Below, one piece after another: positions 1 through 7,451 of a stretch of 64,000 nucleotides of DNA. Source of the DNA: Lachnospiraceae bacterium (GTDB taxonomy: Bacteria > Bacillota > Clostridia > Lachnospirales > Lachnospiraceae). The DNA is taken from NCBI GenBank assembly GCA_017546025.1, contig JAFYYS010000003.1, forward strand, positions 1 to 64,000, read 5' to 3'. Positions within the stretch are counted from its first letter, which is position 1; each line of letters opens with the position of its first letter. The notes below the pieces were generated by a model. It ran no database searches. It had not been told where the DNA came from and worked only from the letters and a program-made list of their open reading frames with translations. Position numbers and translations under genes: made by a program.

Positions 1-242
1 GATAACTATTCCGTCAAAAAGAAAAAAATAATACTCTTATGAACTTTATTCAATTCCCCTATGCAGTTTTGCGAAGTCATAAAATGCATCTTTCTTTCCT
101 CCAAAATTGCACGGTCGTTGCAAGACCTGATTTAATATATCACAGGAAGGTATAAAATTGCAAGAGGAAAATTCATCCGAAAAATGCTTTTCTTTTTTGT
201 GAAAATCCGTCACATTTTCCATTAGGTAAACGGGGCTTACGA
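1..242. other. AT-rich region without a recognisable gene
   Basis: This stretch lies downstream of the GH127 gene (minus strand) and up to the window edge. I see no convincing gene and no clear terminator. A minus-strand frame of about 80 codons runs 46-294, but it overlaps the end of the GH127 gene and has no recognisable protein character. Around 66-90 there is a loose match (AAGTCATAAAA) to the half-site of the array at 20.3-20.8 kb, too weak to call. Confidence 0.4.
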
Positions 243-2162
243 TTACTCCTTCGGAATCCAGACTCTCATCTCGGAAAGGCCCCTGTTGCCCCATGTATAA
301 TACGGAATCAGACGAAGCGTGACGGGCTCTTTTTCAGGCGCTTCAAACGAGTAAAGCTCTTCTCCCGTCGTGATGCGGCTTCCCGAAACGGTAAGCATAG
401 GCATGCCGTCCGGCGCAGCGTCCGGAAGCTCGCGGATCGGCGCGGTTCTGCTGACACGAAGGCCCAAAACGTCGCCGTCATTGTCCGTACCCTCCGCGCA
501 GTATACAAGCGGTCCGCGGAGGAAGGCAATCTTTCCGGTATCTGCTGCCACATGCTGGTTGGCATACACCCTTCTCGCGCTCATATCGATGTCCAGGATG
601 AGCGTATCGCCCGCGCGGAAGTTTCCTTCGATATACGCATAGCCGTCGTCAATGTCCGGCACATACGGCGAGCCGTTTCGAAGAATCGCCGTCTTCTTCG
701 CATAAGAAGGAATCCGGATGGCAAGCCGGACGTTCATCACCTTCTCTACGGTCGGGAAAAATGTGTACAATATATGCCCGGTCTTCGGATAATCGCACTC
801 TACGGTAATCTTTCCGCCGAACTCCTGCTCCATGTCAATCGTGCCGCCGAGATACAGGTGCTGGTATAAAGCCCCGTCCTCCACGCTGTAGGCATATTCG
901 GCAACCGACCCGATCAGTCTCGCCACGTTGGGCGGGCAGCAGGCGCAGGCGAACCAGCCCGGACGCTCCGGCAAAGCATGCCTAAGCGGTGCCGCAACAC
1001 CGCTTACACCGGGAACCGCCTCCAAAGGATTGACATAGAAGAAACGCTTGCCGTCTAACTGCATGCCGCCGAGCACACCGTTATAAAGCGCACGCTCCAT
1101 CGTATCGGCATAGATGCCCTTCTTCTCAAGCCGTAACATCTGACGCAGGAAGAAACAGAAGCCGACTGCCGCACATGTTTCGGCATACGCCGTATCGTTC
1201 GGCAGATGGTAATCCTCGGTGAAGGCCTCGCCTTCGTAGGCGGAACCGATTCCACCCGTTAAATACATTCTCTTTTTCGTGATGCTGTCATACAGATTCC
1301 GGCAGGCCTGCTTCAGCTCTTCATCACCGGTTTCCGCCGCGAGATCGGCCATTCCGGTATAAAGATAGACTGCTCTTACCGCATGTCCGACGGCATCCTT
1401 CTGCTCTCTTACCGGCACGTGCGTCTGGTTATACTCAGGCGCCGCGGGATCCTTGCCCCACAAATACCAGCCGCGCTCTTTGCTTTCTTTCTGAAAATAC
1501 GCGCCCGCGTCCCCGCGCGCGTTAAGAAAATGTGCGGAAAGCTCCTTGTACTTCTCATCTCCGGTCTTACGGTACAGGCGAAGGAGCGCAAGCTCAATCT
1601 CCTCGTGTCCAGGGAAGCCCGGATTTCCTTTTGTAATGAAATGGTCGTAAATATGGTCGGCAAAGCGGCACATGACATCAAGAAGCTTTGTCTTTCCGGT
1701 GGCGTCCGCATACGCGACTGCCGCCTCAATCATATGGCCGGCACAGTAAAGCTCGTGACACTCCGAAAGATCGGTCCAGCGCTTCCCCGGCTCCTTCACC
1801 GTGAAATAGGTATTCAGGTAGCCGTCCTCATGCTGCGCTGCTGCCACGATGTCAATCATCTCGTCGCAGTGCGCCTCAAGCTCCGAATCCGGTGTCAGTT
1901 CCAGAGAATACGCAGCGGCCTCAAGCCATTTGGCAACGTCGCTGTCCTGAAATACCATTCCGTAAAACTCCGTGTCGCATTTTCCGTTCTTTAATACTTC
2001 CGCTGCGGCACGGAAGTTCTCAACGGCATGGCTTTTCGCAACGCCCTCGACCTCATCCTTTAATACGGCCTCCTGATACGGAAGCACGACGGTGCGGATC
2101 TTCTCCTCAAGCGGTGTGAAGAAACCGTCCTTTATCACAAAACGTTTGTTAATGGATTCCAT
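243..2162 (-). CDS. GH127 beta-L-arabinofuranosidase (DUF1680 / HypBA1-like)
   Basis: Glycoside hydrolase family 127 protein of 639 aa, expected to release terminal beta-L-arabinofuranose from short arabino-oligosaccharides by a retaining mechanism with a cysteine nucleophile. The family's zinc/cysteine site is visible: Glu312, Glu328 and Cys330 in YAETCAAV, and Cys408-Cys409 in ACACCPPNV, matching Glu322/Glu338/Cys340/Cys417/Cys418 of HypBA1. There is no signal peptide, so it should act in the cytoplasm on imported oligosaccharides. I chose ATG 2162 because AGAGGTG lies just upstream; an in-frame TTG at 2204 would add 14 residues without a good ribosome binding site. It is divergent from the ABC exporter genes. 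Function assigned by motif; substrate specificity within GH127 is inferred. Confidence 0.9.
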   Translation of the reverse strand: MESINKRFVIKDGFFTPLEEKIRTVVLPYQEAVLKDEVEGVAKSHAVENFRAAAEVLKNGKCDTEFYGMVFQDSDVAKWLEAAAYSLELTPDSELEAHCDEMIDIVAAAQHEDGYLNTYFTVKEPGKRWTDLSECHELYCAGHMIEAAVAYADATGKTKLLDVMCRFADHIYDHFITKGNPGFPGHEEIELALLRLYRKTGDEKYKELSAHFLNARGDAGAYFQKESKERGWYLWGKDPAAPEYNQTHVPVREQKDAVGHAVRAVYLYTGMADLAAETGDEELKQACRNLYDSITKKRMYLTGGIGSAYEGEAFTEDYHLPNDTAYAETCAAVGFCFFLRQMLRLEKKGIYADTMERALYNGVLGGMQLDGKRFFYVNPLEAVPGVSGVAAPLRHALPERPGWFACACCPPNVARLIGSVAEYAYSVEDGALYQHLYLGGTIDMEQEFGGKITVECDYPKTGHILYTFFPTVEKVMNVRLAIRIPSYAKKTAILRNGSPYVPDIDDGYAYIEGNFRAGDTLILDIDMSARRVYANQHVAADTGKIAFLRGPLVYCAEGTDNDGDVLGLRVSRTAPIRELPDAAPDGMPMLTVSGSRITTGEELYSFEAPEKEPVTLRLIPYYTWGNRGLSEMRVWIPKE

Positions 2163-2209
2163 ACGTTTCACCTCTTTATTTCTTGCTCCTTTCATTGTAC
2201 CCAAACTAA

Positions 2210-2239
2210 ATTATTCTCGCAATAGCAAATCTTAATCAA
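2210..2239 (-). promoter_or_regulatory. Candidate promoter of the GH127 gene
   Basis: On the minus strand TTGATT (2234-2239) and AATAAT (2210-2215) are separated by 18 bp, about 45 bp before the start codon. Two copies of the octamer AAACGTTA (2238-2245 and 2274-2281, 36 bp apart) lie at and upstream of this promoter and could be operators. The same AAACGTT core sits in the xylanase promoter near 13.78 kb. Confidence 0.4.
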
Positions 2240-2330
2240 ACGTTAATCTTCGTTCAAATATCATTTAAGACTGAAACGTTATACTGACGCCAGTCAAATC
2301 AAAAACGCAACAGCAAGGAGGTTGATTCAA

Positions 2331-4823
2331 TTGGGTATTCTGTTACGGTATATCCGAAAAAACATGGCAGAGAAAAAGGGGCGCCTGGTTCTCGTCGTTT
2401 TATCCATCGCATTAAGCACCGGTCTTCTGGTTGCCTGCTTAGGGCTTTGGACCACGATTGAGGACAGCTTCACGGAGCCCTCAAGAAAAGCGACAGAAGG
2501 TCGCGAGGTAATGCTTCGGGCAGCCGATCAGGTCTGGTTCACGGAGCAGGATTTTACGAATACGGGACTCACCGATTTAACAGGTGAGATTGCACTGACC
2601 GGCGTTACGGAGCGCAACGACGAACTCGGCTACGTATCGATTCACGGTCGAACGGCTTATGGCGGAGCAATGAAAAGCGGTTCCTTCTCCGATTGGAAGG
2701 AAGCCGGCTGCATCCTCTCCGAGCGTATCGCGAAGGAGCTCAGCCTGAACGAAGGCGACAGCCTTTCGCTTCGCGTAAACGGCATTCCGGTTGAGCTGAA
2801 GGTCTGGGGCATTGCGGTAAATGACGGACTCTTCTACTCGGATGCCGCGGATGAATTCTCGGTCATCGTTTCATACAGCTGGCTGAATGAAACACTCGGT
2901 GCCGATGGAAAATACAACGTTATGTACGCCAAGGTTCCCGCGGACGGTAATAAGACCGCCGATGAGGACGCCGTGAAGGAGGCGGTCAATAAATTCAACG
3001 ACGCCAACTCGAGCGTCGCGGCCTACTCCCGCATCGGTCTTGTCGTAATCGCCGACTCTTCCCTTACGATGTCGGTTGCGATGATGTTCGGCATCGTCGT
3101 GGTGGTAAGCATCATCATCATAAGCGGCGTATTCAAGCTGATCATCAGCGAACGCCTTACGACCTTCGGAACGTTTCTGAGTCAGGGCGCAACGAAGGGG
3201 CAGGTAAGCCGGATTGTTCTTCTTGAGAGTGCGGTTTACGCATGCATAGCAGGCATCTTAGGATGCGCGCTCGGCGAAGGCGTCTTATGGTTCGTCGGAA
3301 GAATGATTTCTCCTCTAAAGGATTACGGCATCTATCTTCCGTTTGAGATTTCGTGGACAGGCATCCTGTTCGGCATGGTATTTGCCATCGTGATGTCCGT
3401 GACGGCCGCCTGGCTTCCGGTCCGCAAGATCAAAAAGCTTCCGGTCAAGGAGGTCATCTTAAACCAGCTTGACCATAAGCATAAGAAAAAGATTGCAAGT
3501 GTCATTGCCGGTTTCGTTCTTCTGATCGCCGGCATCATCGGAAACCGCGCCACGGCAGGCACCTACTCTGCTATGGCTGTGTTCAACATAACCGCCGCGT
3601 ATATCGGCGTGATTCTGTTGGCACCGGCCGTGATCCGCGCCGTCATGGGTGTTCTTTGTAAGCTTTTCCGTCCGAATACGACGATGTGGCTTGCATGCAA
3701 CAACATCCGCACCTCGAAGCTTTTAATCAGCAACATCGTGCTTCTGATCATCTCGCTCGATGCCATCTTCTCGGTATCTTCGACCGGCGTGACGATGACG
3801 AAGGTCGTGGAGGACGCTTATCAGGAATTCGTTTACGATTACGATGTCTCCCACATCCTTCCGGGAAGCACCGAGGAAAGCGCGTCCGAGCTGCTCTATC
3901 AGGAACTCGCGAAGAACGAACACATCGACCGCGAAAGCCTCTGCGCTGTCATCTACGACATCGGCAAGGCCGGAAACGATCAGGACACGCTTCTGATTGC
4001 AACCGATCCGGAGCCGTTCGCGGAGTCGAACCTTTACCTGAAACTGAAGCAGGAGCCTTACCGGGAAGGCTACCGTAAGTTTGCGGAAAATGAGGACACC
4101 GTCGTCATCACAAAGAGTCTCGCGAGAAACATGGACCTGAAAAAGGACGACGACATCACGATTACGCTCGGCGGAGTGAAGCACACCTATCACATCACCG
4201 GCATCATCGACGGCGGTCTTTATAACGGCGGCGCCTTCGTTTTGATGAAACGGAGCGACCTTGCGGAGATTCACCATTCCGGCGACTTCTCAAGCCTTTA
4301 CTTCAATATCGTCGGAGACGCGGAAGCCGCGGAAGCATCCTTCAAGGATGTCATCAAGAGCTACGGCGCAACGTACGCAAGCCGTGCCGAGGAAACCAAG
4401 GCAAATGTGGAGCAAAACGCCATGATTGTGAGCCTGATCGGAATCTTCTCCTATCTGGCCATCGGCATCGCCTCCATCGGCATCTTCAACAACATCGTCA
4501 TCTGCTTTGCGCAGCGCCGCCGCGAATTTGCCGTCATGGCTTCGGTCGGCATGAACGGCAAGGGAAGAAGACGCCTGATCCTTTGCGAAAGCATGCTGTG
4601 CGTGCTCATCGGTGTCATCATCGCCGTTCCGTTCACGCTCCTTGTGAACCGCCTGATTACCGGAATGCTCTATTTTCTCGGCATCCCGTTCGACATTCTC
4701 TTCGACTGGAAGGGAACCCCGTTATACCTTGCGGTATTCACGGCAATTGTTTTCCTGGCATCGCTTTCGACCATGCGTAAGAGCAGAAAGCTGAGCGTGG
4801 TCGCGGAACTGAAATATGAATAA
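2331..4823 (+). CDS. FtsX-like ABC transporter permease
   Basis: Membrane subunit of about 830 aa belonging to the FtsX/MacB-type permeases (BceB- or LolC-like), which transmit ATP hydrolysis to lipids, peptides or extracytoplasmic substrates rather than importing solutes. It shows an N-terminal membrane segment (about residues 15-38), an extracytoplasmic region, and two FtsX blocks with roughly ten predicted membrane helices in total, one block near residues 240-380 and one at the C-terminus. The start is probably TTG at 2331, nine bases after AAGGAGG (2315-2321); the in-frame TTG at 2322 touches the Shine-Dalgarno sequence. The next gene encodes the matching ATPase 21 bp downstream. Substrate unknown; a bacitracin-type two-component partner is not present here. 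Confidence 0.88.
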   Translation: MGILLRYIRKNMAEKKGRLVLVVLSIALSTGLLVACLGLWTTIEDSFTEPSRKATEGREVMLRAADQVWFTEQDFTNTGLTDLTGEIALTGVTERNDELGYVSIHGRTAYGGAMKSGSFSDWKEAGCILSERIAKELSLNEGDSLSLRVNGIPVELKVWGIAVNDGLFYSDAADEFSVIVSYSWLNETLGADGKYNVMYAKVPADGNKTADEDAVKEAVNKFNDANSSVAAYSRIGLVVIADSSLTMSVAMMFGIVVVVSIIIISGVFKLIISERLTTFGTFLSQGATKGQVSRIVLLESAVYACIAGILGCALGEGVLWFVGRMISPLKDYGIYLPFEISWTGILFGMVFAIVMSVTAAWLPVRKIKKLPVKEVILNQLDHKHKKKIASVIAGFVLLIAGIIGNRATAGTYSAMAVFNITAAYIGVILLAPAVIRAVMGVLCKLFRPNTTMWLACNNIRTSKLLISNIVLLIISLDAIFSVSSTGVTMTKVVEDAYQEFVYDYDVSHILPGSTEESASELLYQELAKNEHIDRESLCAVIYDIGKAGNDQDTLLIATDPEPFAESNLYLKLKQEPYREGYRKFAENEDTVVITKSLARNMDLKKDDDITITLGGVKHTYHITGIIDGGLYNGGAFVLMKRSDLAEIHHSGDFSSLYFNIVGDAEAAEASFKDVIKSYGATYASRAEETKANVEQNAMIVSLIGIFSYLAIGIASIGIFNNIVICFAQRRREFAVMASVGMNGKGRRRLILCESMLCVLIGVIIAVPFTLLVNRLITGMLYFLGIPFDILFDWKGTPLYLAVFTAIVFLASLSTMRKSRKLSVVAELKYE

Positions 4824-4844
4824 CCTGTATGGAGGAATTGAATC

Positions 4845-5582
4845 ATGAATGCAATTACGATTAAGAATCTCAACAAATCTTTTGTGAACGGCCGTGAGAC
4901 CGCACATGTATTAAAGGACATCAATCTGACGGTGGAGGATGGCGAGTTCGTTTCCATCATGGGTCCCTCGGGCTGCGGCAAATCCACTCTTCTCTACCTT
5001 CTCGGCGGACTCGATACGCCCACCTCGGGAAGCGTCAGCCTGAACGGCGTCGATCTGAGCACCTTGAAGGAGAAGGAGCTTTGCGACATGAGAAGCGACA
5101 AGATCGGTTTCGTGTTCCAGTTTTATAATCTCGTTCCGAACCTGAATGTGGAGGACAACATCGCGCTTCCTCTGATGATCGCCGGTAAAAAGCGTTCCTC
5201 ATATAAAAAGCGCATCGACGAGGTGCTCGAGCTGATTGAGATGACTGATAAGAGAAAGCTCACGCCCCGTGAACTCTCCGGCGGCCAGCAGCAGCGCGTG
5301 GCCATCGCAAGAGCACTCGTCTTCGATCCGGAAATCATCTTCCTGGACGAGCCCATCGGAAATCTCGATTCGAAGACCGGCATGAAAATCATGGACCTGT
5401 TCCGTCAGATCAACCGTAAGTACCATAAAACCATCGTGCAGGTTACGCACTCCGAAGAAGCCGCCCTTTACGGCACCAAGCTCGTAAGGGTTCGTGACGG
5501 CAGCATTGAGTCCGTCGAGGAGCTTGACGGAAAAGGCAACCCCGTTCCGAGCCATAAGGCAGAGAACCGCAAGGTCAGCTAA
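4845..5582 (+). CDS. ABC transporter ATP-binding protein (LolD/MacB/BceA type)
   Basis: ATPase of 245 aa that energises the preceding FtsX-like permease. Walker A GPSGCGKST is at residues 40-48, the signature LSGGQQQR begins at 144, and Walker B IIFLDEP ends at 170. The conserved TGNLDS after Walker B reads IGNLDS. This subfamily usually sits with large FtsX permeases. ATG 4845 follows a GGAGG. The gene ends with a strong terminator, so the pair forms a two-gene operon. Confidence 0.93.
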   Translation: MNAITIKNLNKSFVNGRETAHVLKDINLTVEDGEFVSIMGPSGCGKSTLLYLLGGLDTPTSGSVSLNGVDLSTLKEKELCDMRSDKIGFVFQFYNLVPNLNVEDNIALPLMIAGKKRSSYKKRIDEVLELIEMTDKRKLTPRELSGGQQQRVAIARALVFDPEIIFLDEPIGNLDSKTGMKIMDLFRQINRKYHKTIVQVTHSEEAALYGTKLVRVRDGSIESVEELDGKGNPVPSHKAENRKVS

Positions 5583-5621
5583 TCCGGACGGAAACGTCAG
5601 GATCAACCTCCATATAGATTG

Positions 5622-5649
5622 CGGGCAGACTGTGTCTGCCCGTTTTTTT
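5622..5649 (+). terminator. Rho-independent terminator of the ABC operon
   Basis: Perfect 9-bp stem CGGGCAGAC/GTCTGCCCG with a TGT loop, followed directly by seven T. It ends the FtsX/ATPase operon. Confidence 0.92.
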
Positions 5650-5659
5650 GCAAAGGAAA

Positions 5660-5700
5660 ATGACAGAGCCTTCGGTGGGATGTTCCGAAGGCTCTGTCAT
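5660..5700. repeat. 16-bp perfect inverted repeat
   Basis: Arms 5660-5675 and 5685-5700 pair perfectly over 16 bp around a 9-base loop. It follows the previous terminator by ten bases and lies upstream of the AraC gene. There is no T-run, so it is not a typical terminator; it could be an mRNA-stabilising hairpin, a second transcription barrier or an interspersed palindrome. Confidence 0.8.
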
Positions 5701-5787
5701 ATCTTTATATTATGCGAGGGGAAAAACACACAACAACAATGTATTTTGTATGGTCGTATTATATTATCGTACAAGATACTTTTTCTA

Positions 5788-5815
5788 TTGCATTCTTGCG
5801 CAAATATGATACAAT
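5788..5815 (+). promoter_or_regulatory. Candidate promoter of the AraC gene
   Basis: TTGCAT (5788-5793) and TACAAT (5810-5815) with a 16-bp spacer and an extended TG before the -10 element, about 30 bp before the start codon. Confidence 0.5.
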
Positions 5816-5846
5816 CTTACTATAATTCTCTCTAAAGGAGCAGATT

Positions 5847-6806
5847 ATGGACCTTCCCGTACAGTTAAAAGATACCGTTGCGCACGGAAACAGCCGCTAC
5901 CCTTTTGCCGTTCACGAAACCGTGGCCGTCGCGGAAGGTCATTTAATGCTTTATCTTCATTGGCATGAGGAAGCCGAGCTTTTAATGGCGCTTGAAGGCG
6001 ACGTTTACGTAAGAATAAACGACCGCACCTTCCATATGAAGGAAGGCGAGGCCGCTTACATTGAACCGTATGCACTTCATGCCTGTTATAAGGCAGGTTC
6101 GGAAACCTGCCATCTTCTTGCGCTTGTATTCCGTCCGGACGTCATTGCGCCCGGCAGGGAACCGTCCTTATACGAGGACTATCTTGCTCCTGTGCTTCGC
6201 GGCACCGTCCGCTTTGAGGCCCATCTGCAAAAGGAAATCGACTGGCAGAATCATATCATCGAGCTGTTAAGAAGCACGCATCCCTACTGCACGATTCCGT
6301 ACAGCCGCTCCGATCTGGCGCTTAGAGGCATCTTAAATGAAATCTGGTCGGAGCTTTTCCTTCACGCCGATGCCGAAGCCGCTCCGTCGCGTGCCTACGC
6401 AAGACTCGAGCCTGCCGTCAATTACATCTGCGAAAACTACCGCTTTCCGATTACGATTTCGGATATCGCCGCACAGGTGAACCTGAGCATCAGCCGCTTC
6501 AGTGCGCTGTTTCGTGACTGCTTCCACGTTTCGCCGGTTGCCTATCTCTTACAGTACCGGCTGCACCAGTGCACCATTCTCCTGCTTTCCACGGACCTTA
6601 CCGTGGCCGAGATCGCATTTACCTGCGGCTTCGATAACCTGAGCAATTTCAACCGTCAGTTCCGCGAGCGGACCGGCACGACGCCGACCGCCTTTCGAAA
6701 CGAAGCCCGTGAAATCCGCGAGCAGCAGACCAGTCTTCAGACGGAACGTAACCGGATATTCGAAACCTTTATTCCCTCTTCCGTCACGAAGAACCCGACC
6801 TCATAG
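5847..6806 (+). CDS. AraC-family transcriptional regulator with cupin sensor
   Basis: Protein of 319 aa with an N-terminal cupin-like sugar-sensing domain (about residues 15-110, histidine-rich HWHEEAELL) and a C-terminal AraC double helix-turn-helix (about 185-290, including the family motif CGFDNLSNFNRQFRERTG). Such regulators usually activate carbohydrate genes when a sugar is bound. AAAGGAG precedes ATG 5847. Its 3' end overlaps the 3' end of the convergent trmO gene by about 70 bp. Its targets are not shown by the sequence; nearby arabinoxylan genes are possible but unproven. Confidence 0.9.
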   Translation: MDLPVQLKDTVAHGNSRYPFAVHETVAVAEGHLMLYLHWHEEAELLMALEGDVYVRINDRTFHMKEGEAAYIEPYALHACYKAGSETCHLLALVFRPDVIAPGREPSLYEDYLAPVLRGTVRFEAHLQKEIDWQNHIIELLRSTHPYCTIPYSRSDLALRGILNEIWSELFLHADAEAAPSRAYARLEPAVNYICENYRFPITISDIAAQVNLSISRFSALFRDCFHVSPVAYLLQYRLHQCTILLLSTDLTVAEIAFTCGFDNLSNFNRQFRERTGTTPTAFRNEAREIREQQTSLQTERNRIFETFIPSSVTKNPTS

Positions 6807-7441
6807 TCGTCAAACGACATCCCGTACAGCCGCTTTGGATCATTCTGGTAGGCAGGCCTCGGGTCTAAAGAAAGCACCTCGACAAGCTCGCTCATCTTCT
6901 CTTCGCTTATGCCGAGCGCATCCGCCTGCGCCTTCGCCTCTTCGCTCACCGCGACCGGAAGCCGGTAGGCACTGTATCGGTCCGAAAAGCCGCCGACCGC
7001 ATCGGGCTTACAGTCCGCATAGGGCAGGTAAGGCTTGATGTCATAGACCGGTGTCCCGTTCATCAGATCCGCCCCGGCGACCACCAGCGCCGGCCCGTCC
7101 GCGCAGTCATAATCGACCTTAAGAAGCCTCACCAGCGAGAGCCCGATCGGGTTCGGACGGTAGGGGCTTCTTGTTGCGAATACGCCCACTCGCGTATTTC
7201 CGCCGAGCCTCGGCGGCCGTACGGTCGCATGCCAGCCCTCTTCGGGCTTTTTTATTTCCGTAAACTCCCACAAAAGCCACAGATGCGAATACTCTTCGAT
7301 TCCCCGCAGCGCATCGGGATTTCGAAACTCCGGGACAAATACAACGCGGGCCGTGGTTCGATCCGCAAGCCCGCTCTGTCTCGGAATCCCGAACGTGCCC
7401 GTGAAGGAATTCTCGATCCGTGCAATCATTCTGAGTTCCAT
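6737..7441 (-). CDS. trmO: tRNA m6t6A37 methyltransferase TrmO (TsaA family)
   Basis: Enzyme of 234 aa that methylates N6-threonylcarbamoyl-adenosine at tRNA position 37 using S-adenosylmethionine. The TsaA beta-barrel signature ATRSPYRPNPIGLSLV is present, and the length matches the family (E. coli TrmO is about 235 aa). ATG 7441 follows AAAGGAGA; an upstream open extension to 7555 lies inside feoAB and is not used. It starts 10 bp after the feoAB stop, so the two are probably co-transcribed. Its C-terminal codons overlap the convergent AraC gene. Confidence 0.88.
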   Translation of the reverse strand: MELRMIARIENSFTGTFGIPRQSGLADRTTARVVFVPEFRNPDALRGIEEYSHLWLLWEFTEIKKPEEGWHATVRPPRLGGNTRVGVFATRSPYRPNPIGLSLVRLLKVDYDCADGPALVVAGADLMNGTPVYDIKPYLPYADCKPDAVGGFSDRYSAYRLPVAVSEEAKAQADALGISEEKMSELVEVLSLDPRPAYQNDPKRLYGMSFDDYEVGFFVTEEGIKVSNIRLRSV

Positions 7442-7451
7442 ATGTTCTCCT

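Noticed and set aside
46-294. Minus-strand frame of about 80 codons at the window start
   Set aside because: It overlaps the end of the GH127 gene, has no ribosome binding site or recognisable protein features, and lies in AT-rich sequence.
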